Of a stretch of 64,000 nucleotides of DNA, positions 16,435 to 24,420 are shown piece after piece. Made by a program: the position numbers and the translations under genes. How positions within the stretch are numbered: the first letter of the stretch is position 1; every line of letters begins with the position of its first letter. Origin of the DNA: Microbacterium aurantiacum (GTDB lineage: Bacteria; Actinomycetota; Actinomycetes; Actinomycetales; Microbacteriaceae); contig NZ_JAJPDW010000002.1 in the NCBI RefSeq assembly GCF_021654035.1, positions 496,001 through 560,000 of the forward strand. Reading direction: 5' to 3'. The notes beneath the pieces were generated by a model. That model had not been told where the DNA came from. It saw only the letters and a program-made list of their open reading frames with translations, and did no database searches.

Positions 16435-17951
16435 GCCGGAGCGACATCGCCGATGTGGCCGGGCTCGTCGATCGGGCTCGCGAGCTGTACGCCGACGACC
16501 CGGAGGCGATGGACATCCTCGACGCCTACGACCAGCGCATGCGCGAACCCCTGCGGCTCGCGCTCGCCGGCATCGTCAAGGCGGGGAAGTCCACGCTCCT
16601 CAACGCCCTCATCGGCGAGCAGATCGCACCCACCGACGCGGGGGAGTGCACGCGCACCATCACCTGGTACCGGTACGGTCGCACACCGAAGATCACGGTG
16701 CACCTGCACGAGGGCGAACCGGTACGGATGCCGGTGCGCCGCGTCGACGGTCGTCTCAGCCTCGATCTCGGGAAGCGGAAAGCGGACGAGGTCGCCTGGA
16801 TCGACATCGAATGGCCCTCCGAGCACCTGCGTCAGACGGTGCTGATCGACACCCCGGGAATCGCCTCCCTGTCGACGCAGACCTCGCAGCGCTCGACCGA
16901 CTTCTTCCTCCCGCAGGACGCTCCGAGCGTCGCCGACGCCATCGTGTACCTGCTGCGACACGTGCACGCCGAAGACCTCGGGTTCCTCGAGGCGTTCCGC
17001 GACACCGCTGCCGGCCCCTCACAGACCGTCAACGCCTTGGCGGTCCTCTCCCGCGCCGACGAGATCGGGTCCGCCCGCATCGACTCGCTGCTCTCCGCGT
17101 CTCGGATCGCCGACCGCTACCGCCGTGACGGCGAGCTGCAGTCCCTCGCGCTCGATGTCATCCCGGTGGCGGGTCTCCTCGCCGAGGGGGCGCGGACGCT
17201 CCGCGAGAGCGAATTCGCCGCGCTTCGTCAGATCGCGGATCTCGACCGCGACGTCCGCGAGCGGCTCCTGATCTCGGTCGACCGGTTCTGTCGCCGCTCT
17301 GACGAGGTCGGCGTCAGTGTGCCCGACCGCCGACGCCTCCTGCAGCGCTTCGGGCTATTCGGGGTGCGCCTGTCGGCGGCCCTCATCCGCGCGGGCGCCA
17401 CGACGTCCACCGACCTCGCCGAGCGGCTGGTGCAGCAGAGCGGACTCCTCGAGGTGCAGCGCTTCATCACCGCACAGTTCCGCGCCCGTGCCGCCGCCCT
17501 GAAGAGCCGCGGAGTCCTGACGGGGCTCGATGCGCTCGTCCGTGCCCGCCGCCGCGACGGCGACGCCGAGCTCCTCGCGGGTATTGAGCGGCAGATCGCC
17601 GCCACGCACGAGCTGCGGGAACTGTCCCTTCTCGCCGGACTCCGCACGAGCAGCGGAGTGCTCCCGGCATCCGACATCCCCGAGGCGGAGCGGATCGTGG
17701 GCGGCTCCGGCACCGATGCGCTCACGCGGCTGGGGCTCCCCGAGACCGCTGACGGCCCCGACATGGCCGCGCGCGTGGAAGAGCTCCTCGCGCGCTGGCG
17801 CACCCTGGGGGAGTCGCCGCTGGCCACCCGCGCCACCGCCGAGGCGTGTCGGACGGTCGTCCGCAGCATCGAGGGGGTGGCGTCAGAACTCGCCGCCCGA
17901 GGAAAGCTCCGATCCGCGCCGGACGTCGTGCTTGCGGGCGGTCCAGCGTAG
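16431..17951 (+). CDS. Dynamin-like GTPase, IniC-type
   Basis: The 506-residue product is the second dynamin-family GTPase of the pair. It has the P-loop GIVKAGKS at 47-54, CTRTITWY with the switch I threonines at about 73-80, IDTPGIAS near 139-146, and SRAD near 207 as the G4-type motif. The rest is mostly helical without an obvious membrane hairpin, unlike its partner, which fits the IniA/IniC division. ATG 16431 overlaps the upstream stop. Its last 69 bases overlap the 3' end of the convergent membrane-protein gene. Confidence 0.86.
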   Translation: MSRSDIADVAGLVDRARELYADDPEAMDILDAYDQRMREPLRLALAGIVKAGKSTLLNALIGEQIAPTDAGECTRTITWYRYGRTPKITVHLHEGEPVRMPVRRVDGRLSLDLGKRKADEVAWIDIEWPSEHLRQTVLIDTPGIASLSTQTSQRSTDFFLPQDAPSVADAIVYLLRHVHAEDLGFLEAFRDTAAGPSQTVNALAVLSRADEIGSARIDSLLSASRIADRYRRDGELQSLALDVIPVAGLLAEGARTLRESEFAALRQIADLDRDVRERLLISVDRFCRRSDEVGVSVPDRRRLLQRFGLFGVRLSAALIRAGATTSTDLAERLVQQSGLLEVQRFITAQFRARAAALKSRGVLTGLDALVRARRRDGDAELLAGIERQIAATHELRELSLLAGLRTSSGVLPASDIPEAERIVGGSGTDALTRLGLPETADGPDMAARVEELLARWRTLGESPLATRATAEACRTVVRSIEGVASELAARGKLRSAPDVVLAGGPA

Positions 17952-18608
17952 AGCACCCGGCAGGATGCTCAGCAGGATGCCGAGCACCAGCAGTGCGAGC
18001 TGGATCAGCAGGATCCGTTCGAGAGGGACACCGCGCTCGGTGACCATGATGATCTCGCGGGAGAGCACGAACACGATGCCGAGCAGGATGGTGCTGCCGA
18101 AGATCCACCACCGCATGCGCGGCCGACGGTTCGAGAACGCCACCAGGAGCGTGATCTGGATGAGCAGGACGGCCACCAGGACGCCGAACACACTCCAGAA
18201 CACGATGTCCGCGGCGAGCTCGTAGGTCTCGTCCGCCCGGTCCGGTTCGACCTCGCGGAAGACATCGGCGATCTCGGGGAGCTGCGGGATGCGGATGATG
18301 AACAGATACGCGGCGCCTGCGGCTCCGGCGACGAGGCTCAGGATCCAGCAGACCATCGCCAGCCGCACCGAGGCGGGCGGCGGCATCTTGACGAGGACCG
18401 GCATGCCCTCCTTGTTGTAAAGGGCCGGGCGGAGGGGTGCATCGCGTGTCGGAGCCGCAAACGGGGGACGCGCCGGCGTCACCTTCACCACGGGCGCCGG
18501 CGCGGGCGAACCCGCCGAGGGCACGATGTCCGTGCTCTCGGCGGGTTCGGTGGCGCCCGACGCTTTCGCGGGGCTGTCGCGGGGTCCCGTGACGTCAGAA
18601 CTCGTCAT
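17883..18608 (-). CDS. Four-TM membrane protein of the IniB-like operon
   Basis: I recognise no named family. The 241-residue product has a Pro/Ala-rich, probably cytoplasmic N-terminus of about 80 residues. Four hydrophobic helices follow: about 83-105 (MVCWILSLVAGAAGAAYLFI), 135-155, 166-182 and 197-217, with the charged loop VFREVEPDRADETYE after the first. The start codon overlaps the end of the IniB-like gene by 14 bases, so translation is coupled. Its 3' end overlaps the second dynamin gene tail-to-tail by 69 bases. It could anchor the repeat protein or the dynamins at the membrane; this is inference from position only. Confidence 0.8.
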   Translation of the reverse strand: MTSSDVTGPRDSPAKASGATEPAESTDIVPSAGSPAPAPVVKVTPARPPFAAPTRDAPLRPALYNKEGMPVLVKMPPPASVRLAMVCWILSLVAGAAGAAYLFIIRIPQLPEIADVFREVEPDRADETYELAADIVFWSVFGVLVAVLLIQITLLVAFSNRRPRMRWWIFGSTILLGIVFVLSREIIMVTERGVPLERILLIQLALLVLGILLSILPGALRWTARKHDVRRGSELSSGGEF

Positions 18609-19401
18609 CCGCGACGTACTCCTGGGTCATGGCGCTGTCGTCGGTCTCGAAGACGGCGGCGTCGCTCTCCGCGGAGACCGCGACCTCGCTGGAGTTGTCG
18701 ACCACGACGGTCGTTTCGGCCGAGTTCACCGTGGTGTCGACGACCGCGGTGTCGTTGTACGACCCCTCGGTGTTCGTCGTCTCGGTGCTCTCGTTGAACG
18801 AGCCCTCGACGTCGATGTCGGCGTTGTTCTCGGTGTTGGTCGAGTTGTCGGACTCGTCGTTGAAAGAGTCGTCGATGACCACGACGTCGGTCTCGTTGCC
18901 GACGTTCACGTCACCTTCTGCACCGTTGCCGATGTTGGTCGAGGCGTCGAGGTTCGTCGAGGCGTCGACGTCGTCGCCGGCGGCGATCGACTCGTCACCC
19001 GAGGCCACGATGGCCTCGTTGTCGAAGACCTGTGTCACGTCGCCGCCCGCCCAGATGTTCTGGTTGACGGACTGGTCGACGATCGTGTCGCGGTCGTCGA
19101 TCCACGTGAGGTTGTTCTTGATGTTGATGATCTCGTGGACGGCCGGCGGCTCCGGGGGTCCGGGAGGCTTCGGCGGTCCGGGCATCGGGTGGTCGGGCGC
19201 CGGCTTGGGCGCGACCTGCGGGCGGTCGGCGATGATGGGCGCCACGGCGCACACATCCTCGGCCGTCACGCCACTCAGACCATTGCTGGCCAGCGTCGCC
19301 TCGGGATCTTCATCGAACTCATCCGACAGCGCGGGGTCGCGCAGCAGGCTGAGGATGAACTCGATCAGGGCGTCTGCCACCGTCGCGAGCGTCATACTCA
19401 T
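18595..19401 (-). CDS. IniB-like protein: IniB N-terminal domain fused to Asn/Asp-rich repeat core
   Basis: The 268-residue product starts with a domain resembling the N-terminus of mycobacterial IniB: ALIEFILSLLRDPALSDEF, then LASNGLSGVTAEDVCAVAP (residues about 10-55). A Pro-rich linker (PGPPKPPGPPEPP) follows. The core from about 90 has TIVDQSVNQNIWAGGDV and STNIGNGAEGDVNVGNET, matching the protein encoded at 13184-14164, then DSFND and Asn/Thr/Glu-rich repeats. IniB belongs to the isoniazid-inducible iniBAC operon, whose IniA and IniC are dynamins, so the context matches. ATG 19401 follows AAGGAG. It is the only protein here with the IniB head. Confidence 0.86.
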   Translation of the reverse strand: MSMTLATVADALIEFILSLLRDPALSDEFDEDPEATLASNGLSGVTAEDVCAVAPIIADRPQVAPKPAPDHPMPGPPKPPGPPEPPAVHEIINIKNNLTWIDDRDTIVDQSVNQNIWAGGDVTQVFDNEAIVASGDESIAAGDDVDASTNLDASTNIGNGAEGDVNVGNETDVVVIDDSFNDESDNSTNTENNADIDVEGSFNESTETTNTEGSYNDTAVVDTTVNSAETTVVVDNSSEVAVSAESDAAVFETDDSAMTQEYVADDEF

Positions 19402-19428
19402 GGTTGGCTCCTTCGATATTGGTCTGAT

Positions 19429-22047
19429 TTAGACAGTAAGACGGGTACGGCTCTCACCGCGTCGGTGGATGTCCCCTCGTCCGTCCTCCCCCACTAGGGG
19501 GTGGGGGGAGGGGGATCCGGGGATCGACGGGGTTCGGTCCGAACGGGTGTCGGATTCGTCGTCCGCGGGGTAGAGTGCGCTGCTCGCGTCCTCCCCGGCG
19601 AGGGCCGCCCGGAGCTTGGCCAGCAGGTCCGAGCGGGAGGTCGCCCCGAGCCGCCGGCGGATGCGCGCGATGTGGTGCTCCGCCGTCCGGGGGGAGATGA
19701 AGATCGTCGCCCCGATCTCGGTGTACGTCTTGCCCTGGAGCACGAGTTCGGCGACTTCACGTTCGCGCGGCGACAGCGGTCCGTTCGGCTCGACGGCGGT
19801 GCTCGCCGCCGGTGCCTGGGTCGAACCCGTCTCGACCGGGCCGTGCTCCTCGCGCGGGTGCAGCTGACGGGCGCAGGCGAGCAGACGGGCGGCGATCCGC
19901 TTGTCGTCGGTCCGGCGCGCACCGTGGCCGGCCATCCGTGCCCCGTCCCACGCCAGTCCCACGGACGCCAACCCCATCGCCGCCGACTCCACGGCATCGG
20001 CATCCACCTGGCCGGCGAGGACGGCGATCCAGACCCGCCCGGCGTGCGCCATCATCGCCGCGATGCGGTTGCGTGCCGCAGCGGCGACGAGGACCCGCGC
20101 GTGCGGCGGCAGATCGTCGGGTTTGCTGGAGAGGATGCCGCGTTGGATGCCCGCCCAGTGCAGGTGCACGCTCCAGCCGATCGGCGCTCCGAGCCCGTCG
20201 ACGAGTGCCTCGGCGTCGGTGAAGAAGCCCGCGACGCGCGCGGGGTCCTTCACACGCGCGGAGGCGACGACGAACTCCGTCAGCGGCAGCAGGCTGAACA
20301 GGTCGAAAGAGGTGCGCAGGAGGTCGTCGCGCGCGGCGTTCCATGCGATCGTGAGGTCGGTCGCGTCGCCGTACCGACGCGCGGTCGCCAGACGCAGCGC
20401 GTCGGCCAGGAGACGGTCGCGCGGGTCGAGCGGGCGGGTCGACCCGACGGCGTCGGCGAGGAACGCCTCGGCGTCGTGCGGCCGCTCGCGCTGAAGCGCC
20501 ACCCACGCCGACCACAGGCGCAGACGGTCACGACCGGCGATGCCGCCCTGCCCGCCGCGGAGCGCGTCCGCGAGGACCGAGCGCGCGACGTCGAGCTCGC
20601 CGACGTTGATCGCGCACTGGGCGGCGATGACGGCGGGGAGCTCCGGCAGAAATCGTCCGCATCCGGCCGCCGTGCAGAGGTCCGAGGCTCGGGCGAGGTC
20701 TCCGAGCGCGGCGGCGGGAGTGTCGCCGAGCGTTGCGGCGAGGCCCCGCAGCAGGAACTGCGCCGCGGTGTCGGCGGTTGAGAGCGATGCGGGCGCCTGC
20801 TCGGCGGTCAGCGCGTCCAGCGCCGAACGGTCGCCGAGGGCAAGCGCCGCAAGGGCGGCCTGGACGCGGCCGCCGAACGACCGCGGCGGACGCGTCCGAT
20901 ACGTCGCGTCGGCCTGCGCCGCCATTCCCCGTGCCATCCAGTGCGCCGCGGCGAGATCGGTCACCGTCTCGTCGGGATCGTTGAGCGCAGCGTCCAGCCC
21001 CGCGCTCACCGCGTCGAGGTCGCCGAGCAGGTGATGGGCGACGAGGATGCCGCGGCTCGTCGCCGCGAGCGGGGCGTGCGCGGCCTGCGCGTCACGGTAG
21101 AGCCCGATGGCGCGCTGCGGATCGGTCGGCAGCATGGACTGGGCCCGGTCGAGGAGGAACGCGGCCACGCGCTCGTCGCCGACGCCGGCGAGGGCCTCGC
21201 CCATCTCTCCGTCGGCGGTGTCACCATGCCACCCCGCCAGCACGCGCTCGGCGGGGGCGCTCGCGCACACGGCGGCCTTGACCGTCGGCGGCGGCGTACC
21301 GTTCCGACGGAGCAGACCCGCGGCGTGCCCGCGCTCGATGAGCTCGTCGCCGCCGAGAGGCGCGTCGGCGAAGCAGGCCGCCTCGAGGAACGCCCGGAGG
21401 TCGTCGGCGAGGGACGCCACGCGGTGCGCGATCGCGTCGGCGAGGGCCTCATCGATCCCGTGGTGATCCGCGGGGCCGGCGCAGTCGTCGTCGTGAAGGG
21501 AGAGGGAGGTCGACACGAGCCAGGCGAGCCCGCCGGACCGATCGATCATCGCCTGGACGCACGCGCGGGAGAGGTGCGCGGACGCGGGGTCCGCGAGCAC
21601 GTCCTCGACGCGGATCGTGCCCAGGACGAGCGGCGGGTGCGACCGCTCGAGCTCCTGCGTCAGGGCCGCGAGCTCGGACCGCGTGGGGTCCGGCCGCACC
21701 GCGACCACGAGTGCGGCATCCGTTCGCGCCGCCCGCCCGCGCACGGCTTGCAGGGTCGCGTCGTCGAGGAGGTGCGCATCGTCGACGACCAGGACCGTGT
21801 CGGCGGGCACGTCGTCGAGCGGTCCCGCCGTGCCGAGGTCGACGACACGGATGCCGTCCTCCCGGAGTGCGGCCGACACCGAGCGTACGAGCGAAGACCG
21901 ACCGGATCCAGCGGGCCCGAGGATGAGGGCCCGCACGGGCGTCTGGTCGGCGTCGGCGAGGAGGTCGTCGACCTGGCGGCGCACGAGGCGCGGGAGCGGA
22001 GTGACGGTCGCGGGCGCGACGGAGCGCGAGTGGAGAGTGATGCTCAT
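19429..22047 (-). CDS. Large AAA-ATPase/LuxR-type transcriptional regulator
   Basis: The 872-residue product has an N-terminal ATPase module with Walker A GPAGSGRSS at 44-52 and Walker B TVLVVDDAHLL near 84-94. A long helical, TPR-like middle follows. The LuxR-type HTH is at about 753-815 (LSPREREVAELVLQGKTYTEIG and FISPRTAEHHIARIRRRLG). This is the LAL/MalT architecture of signal-responsive activators. A 55-residue Ser/Pro/Arg tail follows the HTH; its coding DNA doubles as the upstream region of the IniB-like gene. It starts 10 bases after the Hsp70-like gene, so the two are co-transcribed. In mycobacteria iniBAC is under a large regulator of this general type (IniR, as I recall), so control of this locus is a reasonable inference. 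Confidence 0.85.
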   Translation of the reverse strand: MSITLHSRSVAPATVTPLPRLVRRQVDDLLADADQTPVRALILGPAGSGRSSLVRSVSAALREDGIRVVDLGTAGPLDDVPADTVLVVDDAHLLDDATLQAVRGRAARTDAALVVAVRPDPTRSELAALTQELERSHPPLVLGTIRVEDVLADPASAHLSRACVQAMIDRSGGLAWLVSTSLSLHDDDCAGPADHHGIDEALADAIAHRVASLADDLRAFLEAACFADAPLGGDELIERGHAAGLLRRNGTPPPTVKAAVCASAPAERVLAGWHGDTADGEMGEALAGVGDERVAAFLLDRAQSMLPTDPQRAIGLYRDAQAAHAPLAATSRGILVAHHLLGDLDAVSAGLDAALNDPDETVTDLAAAHWMARGMAAQADATYRTRPPRSFGGRVQAALAALALGDRSALDALTAEQAPASLSTADTAAQFLLRGLAATLGDTPAAALGDLARASDLCTAAGCGRFLPELPAVIAAQCAINVGELDVARSVLADALRGGQGGIAGRDRLRLWSAWVALQRERPHDAEAFLADAVGSTRPLDPRDRLLADALRLATARRYGDATDLTIAWNAARDDLLRTSFDLFSLLPLTEFVVASARVKDPARVAGFFTDAEALVDGLGAPIGWSVHLHWAGIQRGILSSKPDDLPPHARVLVAAAARNRIAAMMAHAGRVWIAVLAGQVDADAVESAAMGLASVGLAWDGARMAGHGARRTDDKRIAARLLACARQLHPREEHGPVETGSTQAPAASTAVEPNGPLSPREREVAELVLQGKTYTEIGATIFISPRTAEHHIARIRRRLGATSRSDLLAKLRAALAGEDASSALYPADDESDTRSDRTPSIPGSPSPHPLVGEDGRGDIHRRGESRTRLTV
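19488..19501 (-). promoter_or_regulatory. Candidate activator site: CCCCC-N4-GGGGG palindrome upstream of the IniB-like gene
   Basis: On the minus strand this reads CCCCCTAGTGGGGG. It lies 87 bases upstream of the IniB-like start, inside the 3' end of the LuxR-type gene, amid further C-runs. The resemblance to CCCCGATGTGGGG before the other repeat-protein gene suggests a shared regulator. The assignment is an inference. Confidence 0.4.
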
Positions 22048-22057
22048 CGTCCGTCCC

Positions 22058-24202
22058 TTACTCGGCGCCGGGTGTGGCGTCGGGCGAGCCGGTCGGCTCC
22101 GAGGTGGGCTCGCCGCCGCCGGTGTCGCCGCCTCCGCCGGTGTCTCCGCCTCCGCCGCCGGTGTCGCCTCCGCCGCCGGTGTCGCCGCCTCCGCCGGTGT
22201 CTCCGCCTCCGCCGCCGGTGTCTCCGCCTCCGCCGGTGTCTCCGCCTCCGCCGGTGTCTCCGCCTCCGCCGGTGTTTCCGCCGCCCGCGCCGCCGCCGGT
22301 GTCGCCGCCTCCGCCGGTGTCGCCGCCGCCGCCGGTGTTTCCGCCAGTGTCTCCGCCTCCGGTGTTCCCGCCGGTGTCTCCGCCTCCGCCGGTGTTGCCG
22401 CTGCCGGTGTCGTTGTCGCCCGTGCCTCCGGTTTGTCCGGGCGTAGGCGTTACCTGCCCTGGAGCCGGCGTTGTCTGTCCGGGCGCCGGAGTCGTCGGAG
22501 TTGTGCTCGGCTTCGTCGGCGAGGCGGACGGCTTCTTCGTCGGCTGGGACGACGGGCTCTTCGACGGCGATGACGACGAGCCGCCGCCGCTGCCACCGCG
22601 CGGAGCGGCGCTCGGAGTCACTCCGCGGCCCTGGAAGGGCGTCGCGCGCGGGTTGGCGCGCTCGCGGGGCGGGTCGATCCGTCGGAAGGGCGACTCGACG
22701 ACCGGTGCGAGCGGCGCCGGAACCTCGACCTTCTCGACGGGCTTCGCCGCCTCGGCCTTCTTCTCGGCATCCGTCGTGTCACCCGTGAAGAGCGCACCGT
22801 CGATGCGGAGGGGAGCGGCGAGGGCGTCGCTGGTCGGCAGCGGCGCGCCGATGCTGTAGCCCCCGCGGTCGAGGCCGTTCTCGCTCGCGAGCTGCGCGTC
22901 GCCGCCGAAGACCTCCGGGGCGTACACCGCGGCGGCGCCGCTGACGGCGACCACAGCGGCCAGAGCGACCGCTCCGCCCGAGACGTAGGCGGCCGCGGGC
23001 ACGCGCCGGAGCCAGGGCAGGCGCGGGCGAGCCGGCGGTGCCTCGTCCTCTGCGGCGGCGGCTGCGGCCGCGGCGTCGGAGGCTTCGGCCTCGGCCGCGG
23101 CATCCGCTGCGGAGACGATAGCCGCGTCGGCGGCCTCCAGCGCGGCGCCGAGGGCGATGACCGCCTTCGGGTCGGTGTCGACGGCGATCGGCCGGTCGAA
23201 CCGCTCCGACAGCAGCTGCGCCACGCGGGGGATCCGGGAGGACCCGCCGGTGAGGAGGATCGCGTCGAGATCGGATGCTTCCACCGCGGCGGCTTCCATC
23301 GCATCGCCGAGCACCTCGATGGTGCGCTCGATGTCGTTCTCGATCATCGCCTCGAACTCGTCGCGCGTCAGGCGGACGGCGGTCGAGGTGCCGCCGAGGA
23401 GCACGGGGACCGTGGCCTCGGAGTCGAAGGAGAGCGCCTCCTTGGCCTCGACGCATTCGCGCCGCAGCCCTGCGAGGGCGACCCGCGCCTCGGCATCGCC
23501 GAGGAGCGTGGCGACGTCCAGCCGCGCGGCGGACAGGACGTGGCGGAGGACCGCATCGTCGAAGTCGGCGCCGCCGAGGTCTTCGATGCCGGTCGGCGAG
23601 CCGATGATCGTCAACGAACCGGATGCGGTCTTGCGGAGCAGGACGGCGTCGAAGGTGCCGCCGCCGAAGTCGTAGACGGCGAGCGTCGACCCGGGCGCCA
23701 GCGGATTGGTCGCCTCGTAGTGGCGCGCTGCCGCGACCGGCTCGGCGATGATCTCGACCTGGCCGATGCCGGCGCGCACGAGGGCGGCGCGGATGAGGTC
23801 GGTGCGGTATGTGCCCCAGGCGACCGGGACGGTCACGACGACCGACGACGGCAGGCGCCCGAAGCGCTCCGTCGCCACCGTCGACACCCAGTCGACGAGG
23901 AGGGCGAGCAGGTCTTCGGGTGCGAAGGTGCGCCCACCGACGTTGACCGGAACCTCGTCGCCCACGCGGCGCTTGACCTCGCGGACGAGACGTTCCGGCT
24001 GCACGAGTCCTCTGCGTTCTGCGGCATCGCCGAAGAGCACGTCCCCGGCGGAGACGTAGATCGAACTCGGTGCCGCATCAGCATGCCTCCCCAGAGGCAG
24101 GATGTGTACCTGCGGTTTCCCCTCATCTTCTGTTGTGTGCGATATTGCGGCTGCGGTGCGGCTTGTGCCCGCGTCGACAGCCAATATGTAGGGCCTCGGC
24201 AT
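22058..24202 (-). CDS. Membrane-anchored Hsp70-like ATPase with Gly/Asp/Thr-rich C-terminal tail
   Basis: The product (about 714 residues) begins with an Hsp70/actin-fold ATPase domain: ILAVDAGTSRTAAA (phosphate 1), LAVYDFGGGTFDAVLLR (phosphate 2) and ILLTGGSSRIPRVAQLL (adenosine), within about 370 residues. The normal Hsp70 substrate-binding domain is absent. Instead there is an Ala/Glu-rich linker, one hydrophobic segment near 404-428 (SGGAVALAAVVAVSGAAAVY), a Ser/Pro/Lys/Thr-rich stretch and a long tail of GGGDTGG repeats. This predicts a cytosolic ATPase and an external repeat tail. ATG 24202 was chosen because GGGGGA lies four bases upstream; ATG 24214 would add four residues. It heads an operon with the LuxR-type gene. 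Confidence 0.85.
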   Translation of the reverse strand: MPRPYILAVDAGTSRTAAAISHTTEDEGKPQVHILPLGRHADAAPSSIYVSAGDVLFGDAAERRGLVQPERLVREVKRRVGDEVPVNVGGRTFAPEDLLALLVDWVSTVATERFGRLPSSVVVTVPVAWGTYRTDLIRAALVRAGIGQVEIIAEPVAAARHYEATNPLAPGSTLAVYDFGGGTFDAVLLRKTASGSLTIIGSPTGIEDLGGADFDDAVLRHVLSAARLDVATLLGDAEARVALAGLRRECVEAKEALSFDSEATVPVLLGGTSTAVRLTRDEFEAMIENDIERTIEVLGDAMEAAAVEASDLDAILLTGGSSRIPRVAQLLSERFDRPIAVDTDPKAVIALGAALEAADAAIVSAADAAAEAEASDAAAAAAAAEDEAPPARPRLPWLRRVPAAAYVSGGAVALAAVVAVSGAAAVYAPEVFGGDAQLASENGLDRGGYSIGAPLPTSDALAAPLRIDGALFTGDTTDAEKKAEAAKPVEKVEVPAPLAPVVESPFRRIDPPRERANPRATPFQGRGVTPSAAPRGGSGGGSSSSPSKSPSSQPTKKPSASPTKPSTTPTTPAPGQTTPAPGQVTPTPGQTGGTGDNDTGSGNTGGGGDTGGNTGGGDTGGNTGGGGDTGGGGDTGGGAGGGNTGGGGDTGGGGDTGGGGDTGGGGGDTGGGGDTGGGGDTGGGGGDTGGGGDTGGGEPTSEPTGSPDATPGAE
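22113..22401 (-). repeat. Degenerate 15-21 bp tandem repeats encoding GGGDTGG
   Basis: On the plus strand, CCGGTGTC followed by TCCGCCTCCGCC or a variant recurs more than a dozen times, in frame within the Hsp70-like gene. Units vary in length by multiples of three. This is a slippage-prone coding minisatellite, not a CRISPR array. Confidence 0.85.
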
Positions 24203-24374
24203 TTCGTCCCCCATGACGATTCGGCGTCGGCCTCCCCCGGGAACTGTCTACCACGCCTGCCCCGTCCGCGCGAGGCCCGATCGGATTCTTTCGTCACCGA
24301 TCGACATGGGAGAGGGAGGCCTCTCGCAAAGGGAGGAGGCTCGGTGGCCGCGCCTGATACCCGGCGTCATGAAG

Positions 24375-24401
24375 TTGGCACTCACGTTGCATGAGTGCCA
24401 G
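24375..24401 (+). promoter_or_regulatory. CIRCE-like HrcA operator 1 upstream of groES
   Basis: TTGGCACTC, nine bases, then GAGTGCCAG. This is the 9-N9-9 layout of the CIRCE element (consensus TTAGCACTC-N9-GAGTGCTAA) with changes only in the outer positions, and the arms are complementary over their inner eight bases. It overlaps the -35 region of the groES promoter. HrcA should repress from here until heat stress. Confidence 0.88.
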
Positions 24402-24416
24402 CGGTTTGCCTACACT
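24387..24416 (+). promoter_or_regulatory. groES promoter
   Basis: TTGCAT (24387-24392), an 18-base spacer and TACACT (24411-24416) form a housekeeping-type promoter lying between and overlapping the two CIRCE operators. Confidence 0.65.
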
Positions 24417-24420
24417 TGCG

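Noticed and set aside
14515..17951. Interpretation of the dynamin pair as a phage-defence or toxin system
   Set aside because: The IniB-type neighbour, the LuxR regulator and chromosomal housekeeping flanks fit an iniBAC-like stress locus better; no toxin, nuclease, integrase or attachment site is present.
22113..22401. GC-rich repeats with regular spacing that might be a CRISPR array or tandem regulatory sites
   Set aside because: They lie inside the Hsp70-like coding frame and vary in multiples of three, so they are a coding minisatellite.
21617..22573. Plus-strand open frame spanning the LuxR-Hsp70 junction
   Set aside because: It is opposite to two well-supported minus-strand genes and encodes an Ala/Ser repeat product from the GGGDTGG repeats.
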